64,000 nt of DNA, from assembly GCA_964511065.1 (NCBI GenBank), contig CAZEEG010000012.1:1-64000 (forward strand), written 5' to 3'. The notes beneath the pieces are model-generated. The model was given only the letters and a program-made list of their open reading frames with translations, was not told the DNA's origin and made no database searches. Below are positions 27,875 through 37,184 of the stretch, one piece after another (position 1 is the stretch's first letter; the number at the start of each line of letters is the position of its first letter). Origin of the DNA: CALBRZ01 sp964511065 (GTDB lineage: Bacteria; Planctomycetota; Planctomycetia; Pirellulales; S012-138). A program made the position numbers and the translations under genes.

Positions 27875-29776
27875 ATGACCGACCGCTTCAAGCTGCTCGA
27901 GCGCGAGGTTGCCCTGGAACTGGATCAACTTTGCGATCGGTTTGAGGACGCCTTCCGCGCCGGCGAAAACCCGGTCATTGAGGATTACCTGGAGGGCATG
28001 GCCGAGGGTGCCTACCGCTCCGGGTTGGCGATGCTCCTGGAGTTAGAACTGGACCTCCGCCGCGAGCAGGGCGAGCTTGGCGTGGCTTCCAGCTACTTTC
28101 ACCGGTTTCCCGACCATCACGATACCATTCTCGACGTCCTGGACTCCCAGCGCGATACCCAGAGCGACCACGACGAACGGGGTAGCTTTGGGCTGGCCGC
28201 CAGCCGCTTGGGCCGGTACGAGTTTGCTCCCGGCAAGCCGCTCGGGGAGGGCACGTTCGGCAAGGTTTACCAGGCTTGGGATACGCGTCTGCGGCGCAAC
28301 GTGGCGATCAAGGTGCCGCGGCCCGACAAGCTCGATAAAGACCTGTTCTTGCGCGAAGCCAGGGCCATCTCGCAACTCAAGCACGCCAACATCTGCACCG
28401 TTTACGATGTGGATGAAGACGAAGGCCGGCCCTACATGGTGATGGAACTGATCGAAGGGCCCAAGCTTTCAGAACGGCTCAGCAAGGAGCGGCTTTCCCA
28501 GGGCGAAGCCGTACGGATCGTCTACGAAGTGGCGCAGGCCCTGGAACATGCCCACGGCCAGGGCATCGTTCACCGCGATCTGAAGCCGGCCAATATCATG
28601 CTCCGCGGGGGGCGGGAACCCGTGGTGCTCGATTTTGGTCTGGCCAAGGTGGCCGCTGCCAGCGAAACGCTGATGCAGGAGAACACGGCCCTGGGAACGG
28701 CTCTGTACATGCCGCCGGAGCAGGCCACTGGCGATCTCGCCGCGGTCGGCCCGGCCTCTGATGTCTATAGTCTCGGCATGGTGCTGTACGAGGCGCTGAC
28801 CGGTGAATTGCCGTTCTCCGGAACGATGCGTTCGGTGCTTCAGCAGGTGAAGGATCGTGACGTGCCCGACGCCGCGACCCGCTGCCCTGAAATCCCGCCG
28901 GGCCTGGCATCGGTGTGTGCCAAGGCTTGTGCCAAGGTCGCCTCCGACCGCTACGCCAGCATGGCCGATTTCGCCGCGGCACTGCGGCCGTACCTGCCCG
29001 CCGGCCATCGCGATTACGTGGAGGCTGCGCCCGCTGGGGCCCCGGCAGGTCGCTGGCGTTGGATTGGGCTGGCGGCGGCAGCGGCGGCTACGGCGGCGGC
29101 CATCGCGATCTGGATCGGATGGCAACCTGGAGAAGGTGGCAATCCATCCGGTGCCGATCAGGTGATAGCCGGCGCCGGCTCCGGCACTGCGCCCACTCCG
29201 GTCGGTCCTTCGATTGCCGCGAACCCGCCAGCGGAATCCAGCACCGCGCCGTCCGATCCGTCCGCTGGCCATGCGATTGGAGATCGTGAGGCCGGCGGCG
29301 AATTGCCTTCAGGCGGCAGCCTGGCGACAGGGGAGGGCACGCGGCAAAATTCCGGTGATCCACCTGTTGCCGCGCCGTCGCCGGAAGTCGAGGTGGCGGG
29401 GTCGGGCAGCGGTGGCCATAGCCTTCCGCTGACGAGGCCCGATGGTTCCCAGGAACCGGGCACGGCGGCCTTGAGCCCGGGCGAGCAGCTTGACGCCCTG
29501 TTGGAGGACTTGTCCCGGTATTCCGGCGATTCTGAGGAGGAGTTGCGGCCGGAATTGATTCAACGCAGCATCGACCTGGGCTTGGGCATATTCCGGGGAA
29601 CCGAAGAGCAGCGGCGGGCCATCCGCGAAGCGTGGGCCAACCGTCTGCGACGCCGGGCCAGTGAAGCCGCTGCGGCCGACCAGGAAGGCGACGGGCAGGA
29701 TATGAGGCCAGCTTCGCCCGATGGTCGCCAGCCCAGCCGTCCCTTGCAGCGGATCTTCGGTCCCAAGTCGCGCTAG
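27875..29776 (+). CDS. Transmembrane Ser/Thr protein kinase (PknB-type)
   Basis: The protein has 633 residues from the ATG at 27875 with AGGAG eight bases upstream. After an N-terminal extension, kinase motifs appear: GEGTFGKVY (glycine loop), VAIKVP (ATP-anchoring Lys), HRDLKPANIM (catalytic Asp and Asn), DFGLAK and MPPEQATG. One membrane helix (about residues 398-417, an alanine-rich run ending in IWIGW) separates the cytoplasmic kinase from a Gly/Ser/Pro-rich extracytoplasmic part with a helical C-terminus. It probably senses an envelope cue and acts with the ECF sigma factor upstream. Confidence 0.93.
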   Translation: MTDRFKLLEREVALELDQLCDRFEDAFRAGENPVIEDYLEGMAEGAYRSGLAMLLELELDLRREQGELGVASSYFHRFPDHHDTILDVLDSQRDTQSDHDERGSFGLAASRLGRYEFAPGKPLGEGTFGKVYQAWDTRLRRNVAIKVPRPDKLDKDLFLREARAISQLKHANICTVYDVDEDEGRPYMVMELIEGPKLSERLSKERLSQGEAVRIVYEVAQALEHAHGQGIVHRDLKPANIMLRGGREPVVLDFGLAKVAAASETLMQENTALGTALYMPPEQATGDLAAVGPASDVYSLGMVLYEALTGELPFSGTMRSVLQQVKDRDVPDAATRCPEIPPGLASVCAKACAKVASDRYASMADFAAALRPYLPAGHRDYVEAAPAGAPAGRWRWIGLAAAAAATAAAIAIWIGWQPGEGGNPSGADQVIAGAGSGTAPTPVGPSIAANPPAESSTAPSDPSAGHAIGDREAGGELPSGGSLATGEGTRQNSGDPPVAAPSPEVEVAGSGSGGHSLPLTRPDGSQEPGTAALSPGEQLDALLEDLSRYSGDSEEELRPELIQRSIDLGLGIFRGTEEQRRAIREAWANRLRRRASEAAAADQEGDGQDMRPASPDGRQPSRPLQRIFGPKSR

Positions 29777-29839
29777 GCCGTACTGACAAGGCAGATGGAC
29801 GTGTAAGGGGCAGCAAGACAGATCGGAAGCGGGACCGCC

Positions 29840-30226
29840 ATGCAGACCGATTCCTCTCCCGACCAGCATCAACCGGCGGATACCAACCCGCTGGCCGAGT
29901 ATCAATATGCAATCGGGCCAGAGTCGGACGTTCTGCGCCGGGCACCGGCCGTCACCGGCAGTCTGTCGGAACCGGAGCCGCCGCCGGACGAGTGCCGTCA
30001 GTTTTCGCTTGGCCAGTTGCTGGGCGCGACGGTCGTGATCGCGCTGTTCATGGCCCCCGCCCAGTTTCTCAGTCCGCCCGTTTATGCCGGCTTGATGGGG
30101 ATCTTCACGCTGGTATTCCTGGGACTATGGACGCTTTACGAGTTGCGCGGCGCACTGGTGCTGGTGGCATTTCTGATGCTGCTGACCGCCTATGGCGTCG
30201 CTTCATGGATGGCGGCAGGGTTCTGA
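29840..30226 (+). CDS. Small membrane protein, hypothetical
   Basis: The protein has 128 residues, ATG start with GGAAG upstream. The first 55 residues are polar and Pro/Glu-rich, followed by three hydrophobic segments (LLGATVVIALFMAP, GLMGIFTLVFLGLW and ALVLVAFLMLLTAYGV). It lies 63 nt after the kinase gene in the same direction and may be part of that transcript. Its last 24 nt overlap the 3' end of the convergent P450 gene. Function is unknown. Confidence 0.7.
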   Translation: MQTDSSPDQHQPADTNPLAEYQYAIGPESDVLRRAPAVTGSLSEPEPPPDECRQFSLGQLLGATVVIALFMAPAQFLSPPVYAGLMGIFTLVFLGLWTLYELRGALVLVAFLMLLTAYGVASWMAAGF

Positions 30227-31645
30227 GGACTTGCCGCCTCCCAGCACGCCCGTGCAGTGGCTTGCCGGGGGTGAGGCAAGCTGTGTGGCCGTTGGATGCT
30301 CGCCGGCACTGCGCGGCAGCAGTTCCATCGGCAGCCCTTGCCGGGGCCGCAGCGTCACGGTGGGCCAAGGGGTGATTGCCTGGGCCGGAGGGAGGCGGAA
30401 TCGGAAGCGCTGCGCGATGGTGGCCACAACCAGCATGGCTTCGATCATGGCGAACTGGTTTCCGATGCAGACTCTCGGCCCGCCCCCGAACGGGAAGTAG
30501 GCATACTTGGAAACCGGCTGGGCGTCGAGCCACCGCCGGGGGTTAAACGTCAGTGGGTCGGGCCACCAGCGCTGGTCGCGGTGGACAACCCATTGCGGCA
30601 TCACAACCGCCGTGCCCCGCCGCACCCGGTACTTGCCAATCTGTACGTCGGTCCGGGGCATCCGGCCGATGGCATATACGGGCGGAAACAACCGCATAGC
30701 TTCCTTCACGATACACTCGGTGAACTTCAGGGCCGGCAGATCGGCCACGCTCGCCGCGCGGTCGCCCAATACGTGATGCAGTTCGGCATGCAGTTGTTCT
30801 TCGATGTCAGGATGCAGGGCGAGCAGGTACCACGTCCAGGTCAAGGCGACCGCCGTCGTTTCGTGCCCTGCCAGGAAGAGCGTCATTACCTCGTCCAGCA
30901 GTTGCTTGTCGGTCATGCCGGTGCTGGTTCCGTGGTGCCGGGCCAAAATCAGCCGCGAGAGCAGATCGTGGCCCGGTTCGGCCAGCTGCCGTTTTTGGGC
31001 AATGATGCCAGCGACAATCTGCCGGAGTGTGCGAACGGCCCGATTGACGCGCAGGTTGTGCGGCGAAGGTACCCAGTTGGGCACCGGCACGGCAGCCTCG
31101 AAGCGGTAACGGAAGTCGTCGAGCACCACTTCCAGCGACTGTTCCACCTGGGCGAACGCCTCGGCGGCCACTTCCACGTCCAACAGCGCTTTGGCCACGA
31201 TGGCTAGTGTCAGCCGCATCATCTCGCCGTGCAGGTCGCGCGTTTCGCCGGCTTTCCAGCTTTCAAGCGTACACATCGTGCGGGCGACCATGTTGGCGCC
31301 GTAGCTTTCGAGCCTGGCCCGGGCGAACTCGGGCTGCATCAACCGCCGCTGTCCGAGCCAGAAATCGTCCTCGCTGTTGAGGAGTCCATTGCCCAACAGG
31401 GGCTGCAGAAATCGCAGGGCATAGTGCTTGTGGTAGCTGCGATTATCGTGAACGAGAATTTGTTCGATCAGTTGGGGATGGCTGACCAGTACCACCTGCC
31501 GCGGCCCGAGCCGGTACCCGGCCACGTCGCCCACGTTTTCGGCCGTATTGGTGAGAAATTCCAGCAGTCCCTTGCGAATGGTGGGCAGGCTGCCCAGGAG
31601 GCGCGAGTCGGCGACGCGGCGCGGCGGTTCGATCAGTTCGGCCAT
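30203..31645 (-). CDS. Cytochrome P450
   Basis: The protein has 480 residues from the ATG at 31645; an in-frame GTG at 31720 would add 25. Hallmarks: the I-helix AGHETTAVAL, the K-helix Glu-Arg pair (KEAMRLFPP), NPRRWLD and the haem-thiolate loop FPFGGGPRVCIG. It is soluble-type, with no N-terminal anchor seen, and needs separate redox partners, none of which is adjacent. The family's usual end (LRPRQGLPMELLP) is followed by some 30 low-complexity residues that overlap the neighbouring convergent gene, suggesting loss of an earlier stop. Substrate is unknown. Confidence 0.93.
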   Translation of the reverse strand: MAELIEPPRRVADSRLLGSLPTIRKGLLEFLTNTAENVGDVAGYRLGPRQVVLVSHPQLIEQILVHDNRSYHKHYALRFLQPLLGNGLLNSEDDFWLGQRRLMQPEFARARLESYGANMVARTMCTLESWKAGETRDLHGEMMRLTLAIVAKALLDVEVAAEAFAQVEQSLEVVLDDFRYRFEAAVPVPNWVPSPHNLRVNRAVRTLRQIVAGIIAQKRQLAEPGHDLLSRLILARHHGTSTGMTDKQLLDEVMTLFLAGHETTAVALTWTWYLLALHPDIEEQLHAELHHVLGDRAASVADLPALKFTECIVKEAMRLFPPVYAIGRMPRTDVQIGKYRVRRGTAVVMPQWVVHRDQRWWPDPLTFNPRRWLDAQPVSKYAYFPFGGGPRVCIGNQFAMIEAMLVVATIAQRFRFRLPPAQAITPWPTVTLRPRQGLPMELLPRSAGEHPTATQLASPPASHCTGVLGGGKSSEPCRHP

Positions 31646-32167
31646 GGGACCATCGCGGGGTAAGGGGTGACGTTGCGGCAGGTTTGGCAGCGTCTCAGAG
31701 GCTTGCGCGATTTGCGGCACTTGCCCAAGCTGCCAGGCGGTAGACGCTTAAGCGTGCGAACCGATCTGCCGTTTCGTCTTCTTGGAAACTTCATCGTTCC
31801 TTCATCTTGCCGACCTAAGCTCTGGCCATCGCCAGTGCAGGCGCACGTTGCCGTCCCTGCAACAGCGCAAGGGAGCGGCCGATGTTACGAACCAAAAAAC
31901 GAATAGGGTAACCCCAAATTCTTTATGCGTTTGCGCTATCGGGCCGTGCGAATAGATGCCTGCCGCACGGTGACCAATTTGGGGGGGCGGTGCCTTGACC
32001 GCCGGGCCGGTTGCCGTGCGGGGGGAGAGTGGCGGCCTGCCGCGGGGGGCCACGCACGCGCACCATGCCTGCTGTCCGCGGTCCCCCAGACTTGAAATAA
32101 TGGGTTCGATGCCGCCGATACTCCGCCGCGGCGGCTCGGCACCTCACGCAACGTTGGCAGTTTTGAC
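31646..32167. other. Divergent intergenic region
   Basis: The 522 bp lie between the divergent P450 and response-regulator genes. No gene was recognised. The stretch near 31880-31930 is markedly AT-richer than its surroundings and may carry a promoter. Confidence 0.4.
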
Positions 32168-32881
32168 ATGGCCAAGCCGAAAATTCTCATCATTGAAGAC
32201 GATGTCGATCTGACGAATGTCTTGAATTACAACCTCCGCCAGGCCGGCTACGAGGTGTTGATTGCTCGCGACGGCAGCGAAGGCTTACGGCAAGCCGAGT
32301 TGTTCACGCCCGACGTGGTGCTGCTGGATTTGATGTTGCCGCTGGTCGATGGGTTGGAAGTGTGCCGCCGGTTGCGGAGCATGAGCGCGACCCGCTACAC
32401 GCTGATCGTGATGCTGACGGCCAAGGCCGAAGAAGTGGACGAGGTGGTTGGGCTTTCGCTGGGGGCGGACGACTACGTGACCAAGCCGTTCAGCGTGAAG
32501 GTGCTGTTGCAGCGGATCAAGGCCATGCTTCGCCGCAGGACGGAAGCCCACGGCGATGCGGCCGAGGTCATCAGCAGCCAAGGGATCACCATCGACCGCC
32601 GCCGGCACGCGGCCACGGCCGGCGATCAGATGCTCCATCTGACGCAGAGCGAGTTCCGGCTGCTGGAAGTTTTTGTTCGCCAACCGGGCCGCGCCTTCAC
32701 GCGGAGCGAGTTGCTGGAAGCGGCGCTCGATAAAGACGGGATCGTGCTGGAACGCACGGTGGACGTTCACGTCCGCTCGCTGCGGCAAAAGCTGGGCGAT
32801 CACGCGGCGTTGATTGAAACCGTGCGGGGACTGGGCTACCGGTTCCGCGATCCCAGCACGGTGGATTGTTCAACGCGCTAG
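32168..32881 (+). CDS. OmpR/PhoB-type response regulator, orphan
   Basis: The protein has 237 residues. The receiver domain (about 5-120) has the acidic pocket Glu10-Asp11-Asp12, the phosphoacceptor Asp54 (VVLLDLMLP), the conserved Thr (MLTAKAEE) and the VTKPFS lysine. The C-terminal winged helix (about 140-230) shows LTQSEFRLLEVF and the RTVDVHVRSLRQKLG recognition region followed by VRGLGYRF, the PhoB subfamily pattern. No histidine kinase gene lies within the window, so it is an orphan by context. Phosphorylation would drive dimer binding to direct-repeat operators. Confidence 0.92.
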   Translation: MAKPKILIIEDDVDLTNVLNYNLRQAGYEVLIARDGSEGLRQAELFTPDVVLLDLMLPLVDGLEVCRRLRSMSATRYTLIVMLTAKAEEVDEVVGLSLGADDYVTKPFSVKVLLQRIKAMLRRRTEAHGDAAEVISSQGITIDRRRHAATAGDQMLHLTQSEFRLLEVFVRQPGRAFTRSELLEAALDKDGIVLERTVDVHVRSLRQKLGDHAALIETVRGLGYRFRDPSTVDCSTR

Positions 32882-33221
32882 GCGGGCCCGCGGCGCGGCG
32901 AGCGCTGCGCCATCACTCCGCCGCATCCTCCCGGGAGACTCGGCTCGCGCCGGCCGTTTTCCGGCTGCTGGCAGATGACTCGTTGCGGGGGGTGTGCAAG
33001 CAACCCCCCACAAGGTGAGCCCTCTTTGGCCGAGTCTTGACTCCGCCTCGGCAACGGTTCATGCTGGCCGTTGGGCTTCGGCGTGGCCAGATCTCTCCCA
33101 ATCAAGCCGAAGCGGCGCGGGGCACATCACGAATTCTTGGCATTTGTTTGATGCATCGCAGTGCGCGATCCCAAGCGCGTCGAGCTGCGGGCATGGTGGT
33201 TACAGATTGGACCCCACCTCT
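32882..33221. other. Intergenic upstream of the Hsp70 gene
   Basis: The 340 bp between co-directional genes contain no recognised gene. The Hsp70 frame is open through most of it, but those residues do not resemble Hsp70. Confidence 0.4.
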
Positions 33222-34796
33222 ATGGATTTCAAACCCGGTCTTACGGTTGGCATTGATCTCGGCACCACGTTTTCCGCCATTGCCATCTTGAATGAGCAGG
33301 GCGACCCCATCCCGATCGAAAACGAGGAAGACGACGTTGAAACTCCCAGCCTGATTGTGCTGGCCGAGAGCGGGCACGTAGTGGTGGGTCCCAAGCGGCA
33401 GCGGGCCGCGATGGAAGACCCGCAAAACGTGGTCGAGCGGATCAAGCGCCACATGGGCGCGATCGAATACAAGCGCACCTTCGACGGCCGCGAGATCACG
33501 CCCGAGTTCCTGTCGGCGCTGATCCTCAAGAAGTTGAAGCAGGACGCGGAACGCCGGGTGGGCAAGATCGGCAATGCCGTCATCACGGTGCCGTATTACT
33601 TCAACGATGCCCGGCGCAAGTCGACGCAGGATGCCGGCCGGATTGCCGGTCTCAACGTGATCGACATCATCAACGAGCCCACGGCCGCCACGCTGACCTA
33701 CGCCTGGCAGCGGGGCGAGTTGGGCCGGGCCAGCGGCGATGACCGCCCGAAGCTGGCGCTGGTGTACGATCTGGGGGGCGGTACGTTCGACGTCACGCTG
33801 GTGAAGTACACGCCCACCCATTTTCAGGTGCTGGGCACCGACGGCGACGTGGAACTAGGCGGCGTGGACTGGAACGACCGGCTGGTGGACTACGTGGCCA
33901 GGCAGTTCATGGAGAAGTACGGCCCCGACCCCCGCGAGGATGCCCAGACCCTGCAACTGATGCGCAACGATTGCGACCAGGCGAAAATCCGCCTCTCGGA
34001 AACCGAGCAGACCATGATCTCGCTGCGGTACCAGGGCAAGACACTGGCGGTGCAGATTACGCGCGACGATTTCGAGGAACTGACCGCTGACCTCACACAG
34101 CGGACCATCGACACGACCGAACTGGTGCTCGACACAGCCAAGGTTAAGGCCGACGAACTCGATGCCGTAGTGCTGGTGGGCGGATCGACGCTGATGCCAA
34201 CCATTCCCAAGCGGTTGGAGCAGGCCTTGGGCAAGAAGCCCTATACGGGCATCTCGCCGCATACCTCGGTCTGCCAGGGCGCGGCGATCCACGCCGCCAT
34301 TCTTGAAGCCAAGTACCGCGGCGAGGGCAGCAAACTGGCCGAAGCCGTCCGCCGCAAGCTCGGCAGCATCAAGCAGGAGAACGTCAACAGCCACGGGTTG
34401 GGCGTGATCGCGCGGCACCCCCGCAAGGACAAGTACATCAACCACGTGATGATCCCGCGCAACAGCCGGTTGCCCATCGAGGTCAAGCAGACCTTCCGCA
34501 CCAGCCGCGACGACCAGCGCCGGGTCAATGTGCGGGTGACCGAAGGCGACGCCCCCGATCCCGATGCCTGCTCGCTGATTGGCAACTGCCACATCACGGA
34601 CTTGCCGCCGGGCATCAAGAAGGGTTCGCCGATCGAGGTGAGCTATGCGTTCGACGCCTCGGGCCGTGTCCGCGTGCATGCCAAGGACGTTACCAGCGGA
34701 AAGGACGCTGCGATCATCATCGAACGCCGAGGCGGGCTGACGGACGAGCAGGTCGATTCGTACACCGTGTTGGCGCAGGAATACACGGTCGAATAG
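33222..34796 (+). CDS. Hsp70-family chaperone, short, lacking the C-terminal lid
   Basis: The protein has 524 residues from the ATG at 33222. The nucleotide-binding domain is complete: GIDLGTTFSAIA (phosphate 1), the connect segment with NEPTAATL, YDLGGGTFDVT (phosphate 2) and VLVGGSTLMP (adenosine). A beta-type substrate-binding domain follows to about 510. The helical lid of DnaK (about 100 residues) is absent, so it is not the housekeeping DnaK. The next gene, 63 nt downstream, encodes a J-like fusion protein, suggesting a dedicated chaperone pair. Confidence 0.9.
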   Translation: MDFKPGLTVGIDLGTTFSAIAILNEQGDPIPIENEEDDVETPSLIVLAESGHVVVGPKRQRAAMEDPQNVVERIKRHMGAIEYKRTFDGREITPEFLSALILKKLKQDAERRVGKIGNAVITVPYYFNDARRKSTQDAGRIAGLNVIDIINEPTAATLTYAWQRGELGRASGDDRPKLALVYDLGGGTFDVTLVKYTPTHFQVLGTDGDVELGGVDWNDRLVDYVARQFMEKYGPDPREDAQTLQLMRNDCDQAKIRLSETEQTMISLRYQGKTLAVQITRDDFEELTADLTQRTIDTTELVLDTAKVKADELDAVVLVGGSTLMPTIPKRLEQALGKKPYTGISPHTSVCQGAAIHAAILEAKYRGEGSKLAEAVRRKLGSIKQENVNSHGLGVIARHPRKDKYINHVMIPRNSRLPIEVKQTFRTSRDDQRRVNVRVTEGDAPDPDACSLIGNCHITDLPPGIKKGSPIEVSYAFDASGRVRVHAKDVTSGKDAAIIIERRGGLTDEQVDSYTVLAQEYTVE

Positions 34797-34859
34797 AGTG
34801 GTGCTGTGCGCCGCGCCGCCGTCACCCCCCGTCACCCCTTGGGAGACTAGCAATCCATC

Positions 34860-35873
34860 ATGGCCACGTTGGACGTGTATCGCGACTGGTTGGGGATCAA
34901 GGAGACGGATCGCCCCCTGAACCATTACCAATTGCTGCGCCTGAAGAAGTTCGAAGACGATCCTGAAAAGATCCGCGAGCACTACCGCAAGCTCAACGCC
35001 CACGTCCGCAAGTACGCCACCGGCCAATACGGCTCACAATCCCAGGCCCTGCTCAACGAGCTGGCCAAGGCCATGCTCTGCCTGACCGATGCCCAGCGGA
35101 AACGCGAGTACGACGCCTCGCTGGGCCGCGAGGTCAAAGGCGTCAAAGCCCGCACCCTCGAAGAACTGCTGCTCGCCCGAAAGGTGCTCGACAGCGAGCA
35201 GTTGGGCAAGGCGCGGCGGTATGCCGACGCCGTGGGGGTGGAAGTTCGCGATGCGGTGGTCCAGCAGAAGCTGGCCGCGCCCGAGAAGGTCACCGAACTG
35301 TATGCCGAGAGTATCGGTGCGCCGTTCATTGACCTGACGGAAACCGAGATCGACGAGTTCCTGGTGCCCAAGGTCCCGGCGCTGTTGGCGCGGCAGAACT
35401 CGTGCGTGCCGATCATGGTGGACGACGACCAACTCTTGATGGCGTCGCCGGTGCCGCTGCGGCCGGAGATTGAAGAAGAAATTCGCCTCCGGGTGGGGTT
35501 CCCCGTCCGCACGGTCATTGCCACCGCGCCCAACCTGCACAACCTGGTCAACAAGTACTATCCCAAGGAAGCGGCCGATGCCGAAATGACGGCCGGCGTT
35601 GCCGCCGGCAAGGTGGGCAGCAAGGGCGGCGCAAAAAGCAGCGGTGCCGCATCAGCGACCGCGGCCAAGCCGGAAAGCGACAAGACGCCCGAGGAGCTCG
35701 CCAAAGAGCGGCGCATGCTGATGATTGTGGGCTTCAACCTGGGCTTCATCGGCGTGATGGTTGCCACCCAGGTGGTGATGACCTACCCGTTCTTCCGTTC
35801 GCTGCTGATGGCCATCGGAGCGGGCGTGCTGGGATTGGGGATCATGTACCTTGTCGGGAAGAACCGGCGTTAG
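34860..35873 (+). CDS. J-like domain / MshEN (GspE N-terminal) / membrane fusion protein
   Basis: The protein has 337 residues with GGGAG upstream of the ATG. Residues 1-90 have a J-domain-like layout (NHYQLLRLKKFEDDP, then a long basic helix and LTDAQRKREYDASLGR) but lack the HPD tripeptide needed to stimulate Hsp70. Residues 95-235 resemble the MshEN/GspE N-terminal domain, which often binds cyclic-di-GMP (LEELLLARKVLD, IGAPFIDLTE, PVPLRPEIEEEIRLRVG). After a Gly/Ala/Lys linker two hydrophobic segments near the C-terminus anchor it in the membrane. It is paired with the Hsp70 gene upstream. Confidence 0.8.
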   Translation: MATLDVYRDWLGIKETDRPLNHYQLLRLKKFEDDPEKIREHYRKLNAHVRKYATGQYGSQSQALLNELAKAMLCLTDAQRKREYDASLGREVKGVKARTLEELLLARKVLDSEQLGKARRYADAVGVEVRDAVVQQKLAAPEKVTELYAESIGAPFIDLTETEIDEFLVPKVPALLARQNSCVPIMVDDDQLLMASPVPLRPEIEEEIRLRVGFPVRTVIATAPNLHNLVNKYYPKEAADAEMTAGVAAGKVGSKGGAKSSGAASATAAKPESDKTPEELAKERRMLMIVGFNLGFIGVMVATQVVMTYPFFRSLLMAIGAGVLGLGIMYLVGKNRR

Positions 35874-36357
35874 CGCCGGGCCGTGTGCTTTGCCCACGCG
35901 TGGAATCGCCCTCTTTGCCGCGCGGTGCCAGATAGTAATTCAGCAGGCCCCGCACGGCGGCTTCGTTCGGCCCCCAGGGAATGTAGATTCCCCGCAAGCG
36001 CGTTACCGAAGAGTCGCTGCGGACCGGCAGCAGCAGCACACCGCGATGGCCAAATTCCGCTTTCGCCACGCGGTTCCACGGCACCACTCGGCTGCGCCAG
36101 CGTCGCATGACCACGCCCGACGCATTCATCTCGTACGTGGTGGGAAGCAGTAACCGCCACAGCACCGCCAGTTGGACCACGGCGACCCCCACGGCATAGC
36201 GGATATCGGTCTGGACAGCCACCAGCCAGCAGAGTGCCGCCGCACCCAGCAGGAGCGGGGCCACGGCCAAGAAATCGTCGGCCAGCGGCCACGACCGAAA
36301 TCGCAGCGGTTCGGGGGCCAGGCGGAATTCGATATTGGTACTGTCGGTAGCTGGCAT
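35842..36357 (-). CDS. PH-like membrane protein, hypothetical
   Basis: The protein has 171 residues from the ATG at 36357; the frame is open upstream but that part is not protein-like. Two hydrophobic segments (DDFLAVAPLLLGAAALCWLVAV and a run ending LAVLWRLLLPTTY) are followed by a beta-rich part (EMNASGVVMRRWRSRVVPW, RVAKAEFGHRGVLLLPV), an arrangement seen in membrane proteins with a PH-like domain. The low-complexity C-terminal tail overlaps the convergent J-like gene by 32 nt. Confidence 0.65.
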   Translation of the reverse strand: MPATDSTNIEFRLAPEPLRFRSWPLADDFLAVAPLLLGAAALCWLVAVQTDIRYAVGVAVVQLAVLWRLLLPTTYEMNASGVVMRRWRSRVVPWNRVAKAEFGHRGVLLLPVRSDSSVTRLRGIYIPWGPNEAAVRGLLNYYLAPRGKEGDSTRGQSTRPGANAGSSRQGT

Positions 36358-36644
36358 ACAGCCATTGTAGTTCGGCCCAACTCGCCGCGAGATGTGAAAA
36401 AAACCTTCCCCCGTGGGCCGCGCTGCCGCTGCTCCCGCGAGCATCTGCGTGCGGCAGGCGGCTGGGCCAAGCACAACCGTTGCCCCCCCGCATGGCGTGT
36501 TGCCCGTGCCGCTGCTGGAGAAAGCGGCGGCGTCGAGCGCTCCTGCCCGTCCTCGGTTCAATCGCTCCGGCCCGAACAAGCTGGTATAGTGAAGGCAAAC
36601 GGGGGCGGGTTTGGGTCCGCCCGCGGCCACGTTTCTCTATAGCA

Positions 36645-37184
36645 ATGCCCAACGAACCGATGACGCAACCGATCTGCCTGGTCGTAGACGACGACGAAGT
36701 GTTGAGGACGCGGCTTGCCAAGGCGCTGGCCGCGCGAGGGCTGAGCGTGCTCGCAGCGAGCAACTACGACGAAGCGGTCGCCTCAGCCGCCGACAACCCG
36801 CCCGACTACGCCGTGATCGACCTGAAGATGCCCGGCCCCTCGGGCTTGGAACTGCTGCGCCACTTGCAGGAGGTATCGCCCAATACCCGCTCGCTGCTGC
36901 TCACCGGTTACGGCAGCATTGCCAATGCGGTGGAAGCGATGAAGCTGGGCGCGGTTAACTACCTCACCAAGCCGGCCGACGCCGACGAGATTTACGCGGC
37001 CCTGCTGGGCGACGGACCGGCGACCAGCGACACCAACTTTCAGCCCCAATCGTTGGCCGAAGCCGAGTGGGAACACATCCATCGGGTGCTGGCCGAGTGC
37101 GGCGGTAACATCTCCAAGGCGGCCCAACTGCTTGACATTCCCCGCCGTACCTTGCAGCGCAAGCTGAAGAAGTTGGCGCCGTAA
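36645..37184 (+). CDS. RegA/PrrA/ActR-type response regulator, orphan
   Basis: The protein has 179 residues. The receiver domain has Asp15-Asp16-Asp17 and the phosphoacceptor Asp59 (AVIDLKMPG), with the LTGYGSI threonine and LTKPAD lysine. The linker is short and leads to a Fis-type helix-turn-helix (EWEHIHRVLAECGGNISKAAQLLDI then PRRTLQRKLKKLAP), the layout of the RegA/PrrA/ActR redox regulators. The partner kinase (RegB/PrrB) is not in the window. It diverges from the PH-like membrane protein gene. Confidence 0.9.
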   Translation: MPNEPMTQPICLVVDDDEVLRTRLAKALAARGLSVLAASNYDEAVASAADNPPDYAVIDLKMPGPSGLELLRHLQEVSPNTRSLLLTGYGSIANAVEAMKLGAVNYLTKPADADEIYAALLGDGPATSDTNFQPQSLAEAEWEHIHRVLAECGGNISKAAQLLDIPRRTLQRKLKKLAP

